Below, piece after piece: positions 45,470-54,998 of a stretch of 64,000 bases of DNA (position 1 is its first letter; each line of letters begins with the position of its first letter). The notes below the pieces were generated by a model. The model saw nothing but the letters and a program-made list of their open reading frames with translations. It ran no database searches and was not told the origin of the DNA. Origin of the DNA: Burkholderiales bacterium (lineage in GTDB: Bacteria; Pseudomonadota; Gammaproteobacteria; Burkholderiales; SG8-39); assembly GCA_017880775.1 (NCBI GenBank), contig JADGRQ010000016.1, positions 1 through 64,000 of the forward strand. Direction: 5' to 3'. The translations under genes and the position numbers were made by a program.

Positions 45470-45918
45470 TAGGACTTGCCGGTAGAGCCGAAGCCGCCGG
45501 CGCCGCGCTCGCTGACGGCAAACTCGTCAACCACGTTCCATTCGACCTGCGCGACCGGAATGACCACCAACTGCGCGATCCGGTCCATCGGCTGGATGGT
45601 GAACGCGGTCTTGCCGCGGTTCCACACCGAGACCAATATCGGCCCCTGGTAGTCGGAGTCGATCAGCCCGACCAGGTTGCCGAGCACGATACCGTGCTTC
45701 CCGCCGAGGCCCGAGCGCGGCAGCACGATCGCGGCATAGCCGGGATCCTCGATGTGTATTGCGATGCCGCTCGGCACCAGCTGGCTGTCGCCCGGTTGCA
45801 GCGTGAGCGCCTCGCCGAGACAGGCGCGCAAATCAAGGCCCGCCGCGCCGGCGGTCGCGTATTGCGGCAGGCTGCCGCGAAGGCGCTCGTCGATGATCCT
45901 GACAGCGAGCCGCTGCAC
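45469..45918 (-). CDS. dut: dUTP diphosphatase
   Basis: The 149-residue trimeric dUTPase has all five motifs, including [10 protein letters not shown] (I), [10 protein letters not shown] (II), [14 protein letters not shown] (III) and the C-terminal [10 protein letters not shown] (V). It hydrolyses dUTP to dUMP and prevents uracil entering DNA. The best start is GTG 45918, one base after the coaBC stop. The coaBC-dut order is conserved in Proteobacteria. Confidence 0.96.
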   Translation of the reverse strand: MQRLAVRIIDERLRGSLPQYATAGAAGLDLRACLGEALTLQPGDSQLVPSGIAIHIEDPGYAAIVLPRSGLGGKHGIVLGNLVGLIDSDYQGPILVSVWNRGKTAFTIQPMDRIAQLVVIPVAQVEWNVVDEFAVSERGAGGFGSTGKS

Positions 45919-45919
45919 G

Positions 45920-47119
45920 TCAGCGCTTTTTCTTCTTCGCGAGCATTGCGGCGATGTGCGCGACGAGCTTTCTCGCCTGCTCGAGCTTCGAGCTGCGTCC
46001 GAGGCTGTGCTCGCCCGCATCGTCGAACAGCGTGAGCGCGTTGTCGTCCGCGCCGAGCGCCTCTTGCGCGAGGTTGGCGGCGAGCAGCGGAATGCCCTTC
46101 CGGCGCCGTTTCTGCCTGGCATGCGCAGCGAGCTTTTCGCTCTCTGCGGCGAAACCGACGCAGAATGGCGGCTTCTTCAGCCCCGCCACGTGCGCGAGGA
46201 TGTCGGGATTTTCGGTAAGCTCGAGGGTCATCGCCTTGCGCGCACCCCTCTTGATCTTCTGCGCCGAGGGATTCACCACGCGGTAATCGGCGACCGCCGC
46301 GACGGAAACGAAAACGTCCGCGTCATTCACAGACTTCACCACCGCATCGAACATTTCGCGCGCGGTGCGAACGCTGATCCGCCTCACGCCTGCAGGCGCC
46401 TCCAGTGCAGTCGGGCCGCTCACCAGCGTCACGCTTGCGCCCGCCTCGTTCGCCGCGCGCGCCACCGCGTAGCCCATCTTGCCGGAACTCGCGTTGGTGA
46501 TGGCACGCACCGGGTCGATCGGCTCGACCGTCGGCCCCGCAGTGATCAATACGTGCCTGCCGGCGAGCAGGCGCGGCTGGAAGAACGCCTCGACCTCGGC
46601 GACGATCTCGCGTGCTTCGAGCATTCGCCCCATCCCGGTCTCTCCGCAGGCCTGATCGCCGGCCGCCGGACCGGCGATCGCAACGCCATCGCCGCGCAGC
46701 CGCTTCACATTGCGCCGGGTCGCCGGGTTATTCCACATCTCAACGTTCATCGCGGGCGCGAGCAGCAGCGCGCAACGCCTCGCCAGCACCAGCGTCGAGA
46801 GCAGGTCGTCGGCAAGGCCGCGCGCCACCTTGGCCATGAAATCCGCGCTCGCCGGCGCGACCACGATGAGGTCGCGGTCGCGCGAAAGTTCGATGTGCGC
46901 CATGTTGTCGGGCACGCCCGGGTCCCACAGGTCGGTCCAGACGCGTTGGCCGGAGAGCGCCTGCATCGTCACCGGGGTGATGAAGCGGCACGCGGCTTCG
47001 CTCATCACGACGCGTACGTCGCAGCCCGCCTTGGCCAGCGAGCGCACCAGTTCGGCCGCCTTGAAGGCGGCGATGCCGCCGGTCAGGCCGAGCAGAATGC
47101 GCTTTCCCTTCAATGTCAT
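45920..47119 (-). CDS. coaBC: Bifunctional phosphopantothenoylcysteine decarboxylase/ligase
   Basis: The 399-residue fusion makes 4'-phosphopantetheine for coenzyme A. The N-terminal CoaC flavoprotein part has [24 protein letters not shown] ([12 protein letters not shown]) and the catalytic Cys region [13 protein letters not shown]. The CoaB part starts about residue 185 with [17 protein letters not shown] and [14 protein letters not shown]. Start ATG 47119 (MTLKGKRI) is preferred to one nine codons upstream. It is divergent from radC with 58 bases between. Confidence 0.96.
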   Translation of the reverse strand: MTLKGKRILLGLTGGIAAFKAAELVRSLAKAGCDVRVVMSEAACRFITPVTMQALSGQRVWTDLWDPGVPDNMAHIELSRDRDLIVVAPASADFMAKVARGLADDLLSTLVLARRCALLLAPAMNVEMWNNPATRRNVKRLRGDGVAIAGPAAGDQACGETGMGRMLEAREIVAEVEAFFQPRLLAGRHVLITAGPTVEPIDPVRAITNASSGKMGYAVARAANEAGASVTLVSGPTALEAPAGVRRISVRTAREMFDAVVKSVNDADVFVSVAAVADYRVVNPSAQKIKRGARKAMTLELTENPDILAHVAGLKKPPFCVGFAAESEKLAAHARQKRRRKGIPLLAANLAQEALGADDNALTLFDDAGEHSLGRSSKLEQARKLVAHIAAMLAKKKKR

Positions 47120-47177
47120 CGCGCGCGCTCGGGCAGCGTTAATCAAGGAAGGCGAATTCTACGGGAAACCCCCTGGC

Positions 47178-47852
47178 ATGGCGATTACCGACTGGCCGAC
47201 GCAGGAGCGGCCGCGTGAACGGCTGCTCGCGCTCGGGCCGGCGCGGCTCAGCGACGCGGAACTCCTTGCGATCTGGCTGCGCACCGGCGTGCGCGGCAAG
47301 AGCGCGGTCGAATTGGCGCGCGAGGTGCTCGCGCATTGCGGCGGCGTGTCCGGACTTCTCGTCGCCGATCGCGGGTCGCTGCGCACGATCAAAGGGATGG
47401 GCGACGCGAAGCTTGCGCAGCTCTCGGCGATCCTCGAACTCGCGCGCCGCGCGCTGGCGGGCGAACTTCGCGCGGGCAACGCGCTCAACTCGCCGCAGGC
47501 CGTGCGCGACTACCTGCGCCTGACCCTCGGCGGGCGTGCACACGAGGTGTTCGTCGCGCTCTATCTCGATGCGCAGCACCGCGTACTGGCGCTCGAAGAG
47601 CTGTTCCGCGGCACGCTGACGCAGACGAGCGTCTACCCGCGCGAGGTCGTCAAGGCCGCGCTCGCAGCCAACGCAGCGGCGGTGATCTTTGCGCACAACC
47701 ATCCGAGCGGGGTCACCGAGCCTTCGCAGGCCGATGAGCTACTGACCCGAAACCTGAAGGATGCGCTCGCGCTGGTGGACGTGAAGGTGCTCGATCATTT
47801 CATCGTGGCCGGCAACCGCGCGCTGTCGTTCGCCGAACGCGGATTGCTCTGA
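47178..47852 (+). CDS. radC: RadC family protein (JAB domain)
   Basis: The 224-residue protein has a helix-hairpin-helix region ([14 protein letters not shown]) and a C-terminal JAMM-like metalloprotease fold with HNHPSG, followed by the conserved [14 protein letters not shown]. Once tied to DNA repair, the RadC function remains uncertain. Its place between coaBC and rpmB is standard. Confidence 0.95.
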   Translation: MAITDWPTQERPRERLLALGPARLSDAELLAIWLRTGVRGKSAVELAREVLAHCGGVSGLLVADRGSLRTIKGMGDAKLAQLSAILELARRALAGELRAGNALNSPQAVRDYLRLTLGGRAHEVFVALYLDAQHRVLALEELFRGTLTQTSVYPREVVKAALAANAAAVIFAHNHPSGVTEPSQADELLTRNLKDALALVDVKVLDHFIVAGNRALSFAERGLL

Positions 47853-47869
47853 CGTGCGAGCCGGACGCC

Positions 47870-47899
47870 TTGCCGCAGCGGGCCATGTACCCGTATAAT
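47870..47899 (+). promoter_or_regulatory. Sigma70 promoter of rpmBG
   Basis: TTGCCG and a perfect TATAAT (47894-47899) are 18 bases apart, 35 bases before the rpmB ATG. Confidence 0.7.
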
Positions 47900-47933
47900 C
47901 CGCCCCTTTTCCGAGTTCCACCGGAGTCGTCCC

Positions 47934-48164
47934 ATGTCCAAGGTCTGCCAGGTCACCGGCAAGAAGCCGCTCAAGGGTCATCGCGTTTCCCACGCCAATA
48001 ACAAGACCAAGCGCGTGTTCGCGCCCAACCTGCACTACCGCCGTTTCTGGGTGGAGAGCGAGAACCGCTGGGTGCGCATGCGCGTCTCGACCGCGGGTTT
48101 GCGCCGCATCGACAAGCACGGCATCGAAGCCGTGCTCGCCGAGATCAAGGCGAAGAAGGCCTGA
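47934..48164 (+). CDS. rpmB: 50S ribosomal protein L28
   Basis: The 76-residue protein begins [20 protein letters not shown] and carries [19 protein letters not shown], typical of L28. It is a large-subunit protein, co-transcribed with rpmG, which starts 10 bases after its stop. There is a single Cys, so no zinc ribbon. Confidence 0.98.
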   Translation: MSKVCQVTGKKPLKGHRVSHANNKTKRVFAPNLHYRRFWVESENRWVRMRVSTAGLRRIDKHGIEAVLAEIKAKKA

Positions 48165-48174
48165 GGCGAACGCG

Positions 48175-48330
48175 ATGCGCGAAAAAATCAAGCTTGAATC
48201 ATCGGCCGGCACCGGCCACTTTTACACCACCACCAAGAACAAGCGCACCAAGCCCGACAAACTCGAGATCAAGAAGTACGATCCCAAGGCGCGCAAGCAC
48301 GTGCTATACAAGGAAACCAAGCTGAAGTGA
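48175..48330 (+). CDS. rpmG: 50S ribosomal protein L33
   Basis: This short gene of 51 codons begins [20 protein letters not shown] and ends [10 protein letters not shown]. This is the Cys-less form of L33, which does not need zinc. It follows rpmB as in other Proteobacteria. Confidence 0.97.
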   Translation: MREKIKLESSAGTGHFYTTTKNKRTKPDKLEIKKYDPKARKHVLYKETKLK

Positions 48331-48344
48331 CCGCCGTCAGGCGG

Positions 48345-48368
48345 TCATCCCCGCGAAGGCGGGGATGA
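48345..48368. repeat. Inverted repeat of the CCCGCGAAGGCGGG type
   Basis: TCATCCCCGC-GAAG-GCGGGGATGA is a perfect 10-base-pair hairpin just after rpmG and touching the desaturase stop. A shorter hairpin (CCGCC-GTCA-GGCGG, 48331-48344) precedes it. No T-run follows. The core resembles dispersed palindromes found in many beta/gammaproteobacterial genomes; it may also end both convergent transcripts. Confidence 0.6.
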
Positions 48369-49538
48369 CTAGGCGTAGCAGCGCAGGCGCACTGAAAACT
48401 CCGCCAGCGGCGCGATGCCGCTCGCTTCGGCGCGATGGCACCAGTCCTGCAACTGCTTGACCAGTTCGTCTTTCGACGCGTTTGAGCGCTCCCACAGGGC
48501 GACCAGCTCTTGGCGCATCGCGACCACGGTCGCGAGCGCCCTCGAATTCTTCAAAAGTTCAGCGAGGCGCGCCCGCTCGGCTTCCGAAAGCTGCTGCGCG
48601 CGCAACAGGGCGCGTTTGAGCGATGTCAGCGCCTCCGCATCCTTCGGTGACCAGCGTTTCAGGTGCGCCAGCTCTTCGGCGTAGGTGCGCTTGAGCGATC
48701 CCGCGTAGCGCGTCAGCACGTCGTAGCGGTTGTCGATCACCGCCCGCAGCGTCTGCTCGCACACCGGCTTGACCGCGACCAGCCTGGGTGTCGGCGCGAT
48801 CTTTTTCACCGTCGCCAGGCCGAGCGCCTCGAGGATGCGGATGTACATCCAGCCGATGTCGAATTCGTACCACTTCGAGGAAAGCTTCGCGGAAGTGGCG
48901 TAGGCGTGGTGGTTGTTATGCAGTTCTTCGCCACCGATCAAGATGCCCCACGGCACGATGTTGGTCGAGGCTTCACCGGTGGAAAAGCTGCGGTACCCCC
49001 AATAGTGACCGATGCCGTTGATCACGCCGGCAGCCCAGAAAGGGATCCAGACGATTTGCGTCGCGACGATCAGCAGGCCCGGCACCGCGCCAAAAAGCAG
49101 GATATCCACCACTCCCATCAGGACCAATCCGAAGATCGCGTGGCGAGAGTACAGATTGCGCTCAACCCAGTCATCGGGCGTACCGTGGCCATAGCGCTCC
49201 ATTGTCTCCCTGTGGTGCGACTCCTTCACGTACAGGAACACTCCACCCCACAGCACGCGGTTGATGCCAAAAATTTGCGGACTGTGCGGGTCCTCCGCGG
49301 TCTCGCACTTGGCGTGGTGCTTACGGTGGATCGCCACCCATTCCTTGGTGACCATGCCCGTCGTCAGCCACAGCCAGCAACGGAAGAAATGCGATACCGC
49401 CGGATGCAGATCGAGGGCGCGATGCGCCTGATGGCGATGCAGGAAGATCGTGACCGCAGCGATGGTGACGTGCGTGAGGGCCAACGCGACGAGCACGTAG
49501 CCCCACCACTGCAGATCGAAATAGCCGGAGAACATCAT
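48369..49538 (-). CDS. Fatty acid desaturase (delta-9, acyl-CoA/lipid type)
   Basis: The 389-residue membrane di-iron enzyme has the three His boxes HRHQAH, HRKHH and HNNHH, with hydrophobic segments between. It puts a cis double bond in saturated acyl chains to keep the membrane fluid. The last 130 or so residues are a polar, helix-rich extension (after VAVKPVCEQTLR) seen in proteobacterial members. Start at the double Met, 49538. It is monocistronic, convergent with rpmG. Confidence 0.93.
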   Translation of the reverse strand: MMFSGYFDLQWWGYVLVALALTHVTIAAVTIFLHRHQAHRALDLHPAVSHFFRCWLWLTTGMVTKEWVAIHRKHHAKCETAEDPHSPQIFGINRVLWGGVFLYVKESHHRETMERYGHGTPDDWVERNLYSRHAIFGLVLMGVVDILLFGAVPGLLIVATQIVWIPFWAAGVINGIGHYWGYRSFSTGEASTNIVPWGILIGGEELHNNHHAYATSAKLSSKWYEFDIGWMYIRILEALGLATVKKIAPTPRLVAVKPVCEQTLRAVIDNRYDVLTRYAGSLKRTYAEELAHLKRWSPKDAEALTSLKRALLRAQQLSEAERARLAELLKNSRALATVVAMRQELVALWERSNASKDELVKQLQDWCHRAEASGIAPLAEFSVRLRCYA

Positions 49539-49632
49539 CGGGTTACGAGGCTCTAAGACGATAAATATGGGGTACGATTTTACGCGAATCAACCTCTGGT
49601 GCAAACGTGAAAAAAGGTGAAGAGCGGGGCGC

Positions 49633-50910
49633 TTATGTCGCTGGATTCGCCTGCCGAAGCGTAACCTGCCGCTGCGGAAAGGGAATCTCGACTCCGCGTG
49701 CGCGAAGCTCCGACAGAATCGCGAGGCTCACGGCGGAGCGAACGTCTCCGGTGCCCTGTTCAGGGTCCTGGATCCAGAACCCGATCTCGAGATCGATGCC
49801 GCTGTCGGCGAACGCCACGAGCAGCGCATTGGGTTGCGGATCGGAGAGCACGCGCGGGTTGCGCCGCGCGATCGCCACCAGGTCGGGCAGCAGGTTCTCG
49901 ACATCGGTGGCGTACCCGACCTGCACCTTCACGGTCAGCCGCACCTTGCGATCGCTGTAGGAATGATTGAGGACCGTGGTGCTGATCAGCATGTCGTTGG
50001 GTATGATTGCTTCGACGCCCGAGAGGGAGCGCACCACTGTGAAGCGCGTGGTGATCTGCCTCACCTCGCCGTGGTGGGCGTCTGCCGTGATCACGTCGCC
50101 GAGCCGGATCGACCGGTCGAGCAGGATGATGAAGCCGCTCACGTAGTTGCTGGCGATCTTCTGCAGCCCGAAGCCGAGGCCCACGCCCAGAGCGCCACCG
50201 AAGACCGACAGAACGGTGAGATCGACGCCTAGCAGCGGCAGCATGATGAGCACGGCGAGCAGCAGCAGCAGCGCCTTTCCAGCGCGCGACAGCACCGCCT
50301 TCATGCTGCTGTGCAGGCCCTCCGCACGCATCAGCCGCGACTCCAGGGCGCTGCCGGCCCAAAGCGCGAGCAACAGCGTGACTGCGACCCAGAACACCGA
50401 CTCGATCATTGCCAGCAACGACAGGCTTTGCCTGCCGACCGTGAACTTCACGCCCGCAAGCGCCGACTCGATCTCCGGCAGCAACCCGGTCAGGTGCAGC
50501 GCGACCAGCAGCCATATGACGCCCGCGATACCGCGCTCGAAGCTGCTGATCCATTCGCCCGGAGCAAACGCGAGTCGCAACAAGTAAACGGTGAAGCGGA
50601 TCGCGGCCAGCGCACCGGCCAGCGCGATCGTGACCGAAAGCAGGTGGACCTGCATCCAGTACGACGCGGCCCACCGCGCGGCGATCAGCAACAGCATCGC
50701 GAGCAGCGGCGCGAGGATGCGGCGGAACGCGGCCGCGCCGTGCTTGAGCGCCTGCCGGCTCTGCTCCGGCGCACGCCAGTCCAGACGCCCGGCGAGCCAC
50801 CAGGCGGCAAGCACGCACGCAGCGGCGATCGCGGCCTGCCAAAGAACCGACGGATCCTGCAGGTCGCGCCACAGGTCGAGCAGCAGATTCTGGAACTGGG
50901 AGTTGTTCAA
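49633..50910 (-). CDS. MscS family mechanosensitive channel
   Basis: The 425-residue protein has several N-terminal membrane segments, then the pore helix and beta domain of MscS: LSVFGGALGVGLGFGLQKIASNYVSGFIILLDRSIRLGDVI, with IIPNDMLISTTVLNHSYSD after it. It is longer than E. coli MscS (286), with about 180 extra N-terminal residues. It releases solutes on sudden osmotic downshift. Monocistronic. Confidence 0.94.
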   Translation of the reverse strand: MNNSQFQNLLLDLWRDLQDPSVLWQAAIAAACVLAAWWLAGRLDWRAPEQSRQALKHGAAAFRRILAPLLAMLLLIAARWAASYWMQVHLLSVTIALAGALAAIRFTVYLLRLAFAPGEWISSFERGIAGVIWLLVALHLTGLLPEIESALAGVKFTVGRQSLSLLAMIESVFWVAVTLLLALWAGSALESRLMRAEGLHSSMKAVLSRAGKALLLLLAVLIMLPLLGVDLTVLSVFGGALGVGLGFGLQKIASNYVSGFIILLDRSIRLGDVITADAHHGEVRQITTRFTVVRSLSGVEAIIPNDMLISTTVLNHSYSDRKVRLTVKVQVGYATDVENLLPDLVAIARRNPRVLSDPQPNALLVAFADSGIDLEIGFWIQDPEQGTGDVRSAVSLAILSELRARGVEIPFPQRQVTLRQANPAT

Positions 50911-50997
50911 CGTCTACGCGCAGCGGCAAGGTTCTGAAACAATGCGGGCTTAGTGTAGCCGATCCCTGCTGCCGATCCGAATGACCACGCAATAGCC

Positions 50998-52305
50998 ATG
51001 CTTCAGATTACGCTCTGCCTGCTCGCGCTCGCGCTCGCGGGCGCCGCGCGCGCCGAGAACCTCACCGAGGAGTCGTCGCTCAGGCTGCAGGCGACCTGGA
51101 TCGGGCAGACCAAGCGACCATTCAGCGCCCCGTACACCGGCACGAACAGCCTCGTTCCGGAGCGCGAGTTCAGCCGCATCTTCACATCCACGCTCTACGC
51201 AGGATGGCGCCTGGGCCCCGACACCGAGCTGTATGTCAACCCTGAGGCAGCGCTCGGCGTGCCGCTGTCGCGGCTGACCGGCCTGGGCGGCTTTACCAAC
51301 AACGAAATCGCGCGGACCTCCGGGCCGGACCTGAGGTTCTACCGGGCGCGCCTGTTTCTGCGCCACACCTGGGGCTTGGGCGGGGAGACGGAATGGCTCG
51401 AATCGGGCCAGAACCAGCTTGCGGGCAAAGCGGATGTGAATCGGGTCGTGCTCACGGTCGGCAACTTGTCTGCGATCGACATATTCGATGCCAACGCGTA
51501 CAGCCACGAGCCGCGCCGCCAATTCATCAACTGGTCCCTGGTGACGCATGGCGCCTGGGATTTTCCGGCCGATGCACGCGGCTACACCTGGGGAGCGGCC
51601 GTGGAATACCTCTCCGCGGGCTGGACGTTGCGGGCAGGCCGCTTCATGCAGCCCAAGGAATCGAACGGGCTGCCGCTCAACACGCGCATCCTGGATAGTT
51701 ACGGCGACGTGGCCGAATTGGAGCGCGACTACTCGGTCGCCGGTCGGCAAGGCACGCTGCGCCTGCTTGCTTTCCGCAACGTCGCTCCGATGGGAGATTT
51801 CAGGAGCGCAATCGATAATGCGCCCAACACCGGCGGAATTCCGGATCTTTCCATAGGACGACAACGCCGTTCGAAAGTCGGTGCAGGCTTGAGCATCGAA
51901 CAGCGCCTCGCCGAGCACGCCGGCGCGTTCCTGCGCGCCAGCCTGCACGACGGGAAGACCGAGACCTATGCCTTCACCGAAATCGACCGCTCGCTGAGCG
52001 GCGGCGTCGTGGTTGAGGGTGCCCTCTGGGGAAGCGCCGGCGACAGCGCTGGCATCGCGTTTGCGCGCAACGGGTTGTCGAGCGCGCACCGCGATTATCT
52101 GTCGCGCGGCGGCCTGGGCTTCTTTCTCGGCGACGGCAGGTTGAACTACCGGCCGGAACAGATCATCGAAAGTTTCTTCAGCCGCCAGCTTGCAAAGGCG
52201 TTTTGGGCGTCGCTGGATTACCAGCGCATCCGCAACCCGGGCTACAACGCGGACCGCACCGGCCCGGTCGAGGTCTGGTCGATTCGGTTACACACGGAGT
52301 TCTGA
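50998..52305 (+). CDS. OprB-like carbohydrate porin
   Basis: The 435-residue protein has a signal peptide (ending ARAE) and then alternating beta-strand sequence ending with the aromatic C-terminus SIRLHTEF, the mark of an outer-membrane barrel. Segments such as LYAGWRLGPDTELYVNPEAA, GNLSAIDIFDANAYSHEPRRQF and RGYTWGAAVEYL match the OprB carbohydrate-selective porin family. TerC starts four bases after its stop. Solute not known. Confidence 0.85.
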   Translation: MLQITLCLLALALAGAARAENLTEESSLRLQATWIGQTKRPFSAPYTGTNSLVPEREFSRIFTSTLYAGWRLGPDTELYVNPEAALGVPLSRLTGLGGFTNNEIARTSGPDLRFYRARLFLRHTWGLGGETEWLESGQNQLAGKADVNRVVLTVGNLSAIDIFDANAYSHEPRRQFINWSLVTHGAWDFPADARGYTWGAAVEYLSAGWTLRAGRFMQPKESNGLPLNTRILDSYGDVAELERDYSVAGRQGTLRLLAFRNVAPMGDFRSAIDNAPNTGGIPDLSIGRQRRSKVGAGLSIEQRLAEHAGAFLRASLHDGKTETYAFTEIDRSLSGGVVVEGALWGSAGDSAGIAFARNGLSSAHRDYLSRGGLGFFLGDGRLNYRPEQIIESFFSRQLAKAFWASLDYQRIRNPGYNADRTGPVEVWSIRLHTEF

Positions 52306-52309
52306 TTCC

Positions 52310-53062
52310 ATGCTTGAACTGCTTCTCGACCCGCAGGCCTGGATCGCCTTCCTCACGCTGACGCTGCTCGAGCTGGTGCTCGGAATCGACAACGTCATCT
52401 TCATCTCGATCCTGGTGGACAGGCTGCCGGCGGCGCAGCGCGAGTTCGCGCGCCGTCTCGGCCTGGGGATGGCGATGTTCATGCGCATCGGGCTGCTGTT
52501 CGTGCTGACGTGGATGGCCGGCCTGACTGCTACGCTGTTTTCCATCGCCGGCCACGCGATCTCCGGACGCGACCTGATTCTCATCGGCGGCGGCCTGTTC
52601 CTGCTGTGGAAGAGCACCGGCGAGATCCACCAACTGCTCGAGGGCGAGGAAAGCGGACACCCGGCCGGCACCGCGGGAGCGAGCCTCCGCTCGGTCATCG
52701 TTCAGGTGATGCTAATCGACCTGGTGTTCTCGCTCGACTCGATCGTCACGGCCGTGGGGATGGTCAACGAGATTGCCGTGATGATCGCCGCGGTGGTCGC
52801 GTCGGTGGGCCTGATGATGCTGTTCGCGGGCGCGATCGGGCGCTTCGTTTCCTCCCATCCGACGATCAAGATGCTGGCGCTGTCGTTCCTGTTCGTGATC
52901 GGCGTCGCGCTGATCGCCGAAGCCTTCGACCACGGCGTGCCGAAGGGCTACATCTACTTCGCGATGGCTTTCTCGGTGGCGGTCGAGATGCTCAACATCC
53001 GCCTGCGGCGGCGCGCGGCACAACCGGTCAAGCTGCGCGAGCGCATGCGACGCGAAGACTAG
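52310..53062 (+). CDS. TerC family integral membrane protein
   Basis: The 250-residue protein has about seven hydrophobic segments and the TerC signatures TLLELVLGIDNVIFISIL and VFSLDSIVTAVGM, whose acidic residues probably bind metal. TerC proteins are linked to tellurite resistance and to Mn export for exported proteins. It ends 4 bases inside the convergent rsmB gene. Confidence 0.94.
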   Translation: MLELLLDPQAWIAFLTLTLLELVLGIDNVIFISILVDRLPAAQREFARRLGLGMAMFMRIGLLFVLTWMAGLTATLFSIAGHAISGRDLILIGGGLFLLWKSTGEIHQLLEGEESGHPAGTAGASLRSVIVQVMLIDLVFSLDSIVTAVGMVNEIAVMIAAVVASVGLMMLFAGAIGRFVSSHPTIKMLALSFLFVIGVALIAEAFDHGVPKGYIYFAMAFSVAVEMLNIRLRRRAAQPVKLRERMRRED

Positions 53063-54318
53063 GAAGTGCGCTTGAATACCGCGGCGAAGAAGCCGTCGGT
53101 GTGGTGGCGATGCGTGAACAGGCGCAGATCGGGCCCGGTGTCGAGCGCGATGCGCTGCGAGGTCAGGATCTCCGCGCACGATACGGTGGCGAAATCCGGA
53201 TGCGCCGCAATGAATGATTCCGCCACCGCCTCGCACTCCTTGCGCAGCACGCTGCAGGTGGCGAACACCAGGCGCCCGCCGGGTTTGAGCAGCCGCGCCG
53301 CGCCGGCGAGGATGCGCGCCTGTTTTGCCGCAAGTTCGGCAACGTCGCTTTCGCCGAAGCGCCATTTGAGGTCGGGATTGCGACGCAGCGTGCCGAAGCC
53401 GGAGCACGGCGCATCCACCAGCACACGGTCGATCTTGCCGGCGAGGCGCCGCGCGCGCGCGTCGTTCTCGCTCGCGATCGCCACCGGATGCACGTTGGAC
53501 AGCCCCGAGCGCGCCAGCCGCGGCGTGAGACCCGCCAGGCGTTTCGGCGACACTTCCCACGCGTACAGCCGCCCGGCGTTTTTCATCATCGCGCCGAGCG
53601 CAAGCGTCTTGCCACCCGCCCCGGCGCAGAAATCCACCACCATCTCGCCGCGCCGCGGCGCCACCAGGCAGGCGAGCAGCTGGCTGCCTTCGTCCTGCAC
53701 CTCGACCACGCCTTGCGCATACAGCGAATAGCGGTTGATCTGCGGTTTCGTCGCGAGCCGTATGCCGAACGGGGAATACGGCGTGGGCTCGCATGCAAGT
53801 CCATCCGCACGCAGCCGCTCGAGCGCCTCGGTGCGCGTCGCTTTCAGCGTGTTGACCCGCAGGTCCATCGGCGCCGGATCAAGCATCCCGCCGGCGAGCG
53901 CAAGCGCTTCTTCGGCTCCGAACTCCTCGGCAAGCCTGTGCCAGAGCCAGTCGGGCAGCTCGGCGCGCACTGCGGGAGGCGCGGCCTGCGGCTTGAATTC
54001 CTTCACGCGCCCCAGCAGTTCGCGCTCGCGCTCGCTGATCGCGCGCTCGAGCGAGCGAACACTGACGCCCTGCAGGCGCACCAGCGCTGCGAGCACGAGA
54101 TCGCGCGGGCGGTTCTCGCCGCAGGCCGCCTCGAGCGTGCGCTTGCGCCGCAGCACCGCAAATACCGTTTCGGCAATCAATGCGCGCTCGCGCTGGCCGA
54201 GTTCGCGGTGCGCCCGGAAATGGCGCGACAAGACCTGATCGGCGGGTCCGCTGAAACGCAGCGCTTCCTCGAGTGCTTTGGCGGCATGCCCGATCAGCGC
54301 CGCATCGGGCTGCATCAC
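53059..54318 (-). CDS. rsmB: 16S rRNA (cytosine967-C5)-methyltransferase
   Basis: The 419-residue protein has an N-terminal NusB-like domain (1-145) and a SAM-dependent methyltransferase domain with VVDFCAGAGGKTLAL. The two active-site Cys lie near 304 (VDAPCSGFGTLRRNPDLKW) and near 353 (FATCSVLRKE). It starts with ATGATG overlapping the upstream DUF3108 stop by 4 bases and is the last gene of the trxA-to-rsmB operon. Confidence 0.95.
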   Translation of the reverse strand: MMQPDAALIGHAAKALEEALRFSGPADQVLSRHFRAHRELGQRERALIAETVFAVLRRKRTLEAACGENRPRDLVLAALVRLQGVSVRSLERAISERERELLGRVKEFKPQAAPPAVRAELPDWLWHRLAEEFGAEEALALAGGMLDPAPMDLRVNTLKATRTEALERLRADGLACEPTPYSPFGIRLATKPQINRYSLYAQGVVEVQDEGSQLLACLVAPRRGEMVVDFCAGAGGKTLALGAMMKNAGRLYAWEVSPKRLAGLTPRLARSGLSNVHPVAIASENDARARRLAGKIDRVLVDAPCSGFGTLRRNPDLKWRFGESDVAELAAKQARILAGAARLLKPGGRLVFATCSVLRKECEAVAESFIAAHPDFATVSCAEILTSQRIALDTGPDLRLFTHRHHTDGFFAAVFKRTS

Positions 54319-54998
54319 TGGGCCGATACGCGCGTCGCCACCTGGTCGGTGCGCGTGCCGTCCTTCTCGACCACCAGAAGGCGCACCGGCAGATAGTGCT
54401 GTTTGAGCGCAAGCCAGATCTCCGTGCCGCGGTCGCCGGGATCCTCCTTGCGCTTCACCAGCTTCACGGTCTCGAACTCGCCGGCCGGGGTTTTCAGGGT
54501 CTCGCGCCCCCCGACTTCGAACGTGTAGGTGCTCACGCCGCGCCCGTCGGTGACGTTCATCTGCACCGGCTCTCCCGCCACCGGAGCGCGGAAGGCGAAC
54601 GCGTAGAGCTGCGTCAGGCGATCGTACGGGTGGGCCGGGATCGGCACGCTTTGTGCCGGGCCCTTGTACTGCAGCGCGAGCGTGTTCGCAGCCCAGTTGA
54701 AATTCGCACGCGCGGTATCGCGGCCAGTGCGCTTATCCTCGAACTCGTGCGGCCGCAACCCGCCCGCGACGATCGTGCCGCGGCTCGCGCGGCGCGCCTC
54801 GCCGGCCAGGCTGAACAGGCCCCGACCCTTCAACCGGCTGGTGATGCTGTAGGTCTTTCCGTCCTGCTCGAGCGAATCCACGGCCTCGGCGACCGGCGAG
54901 CCGTTGTGGCTCACCTCCCAGGTGATTTCGGCGCGCATCGGCGCCGCGGATGCGGTGCAACACACCAATAGCAGGCAAGCGGTGGCGAGGCTACGCAT
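54315..54998 (-). CDS. DUF3108 family periplasmic protein
   Basis: The 227-residue protein has a signal peptide (MRSLATACLLLVCCTASAAP) and the DUF3108 pattern: AEITWEVSHNGSPVAEAVD, RPHEFEDKRTG, KTPAGEFETVKLVKRK and DRGTEIWLALKQHYLPVRL. The family is common next to purN in Burkholderiales; function is unknown. ATG 54998 overlaps purN by 8 bases; ATG 55025 is an alternative that would also give a signal peptide. Confidence 0.88.
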   Translation of the reverse strand: MRSLATACLLLVCCTASAAPMRAEITWEVSHNGSPVAEAVDSLEQDGKTYSITSRLKGRGLFSLAGEARRASRGTIVAGGLRPHEFEDKRTGRDTARANFNWAANTLALQYKGPAQSVPIPAHPYDRLTQLYAFAFRAPVAGEPVQMNVTDGRGVSTYTFEVGGRETLKTPAGEFETVKLVKRKEDPGDRGTEIWLALKQHYLPVRLLVVEKDGTRTDQVATRVSAQ

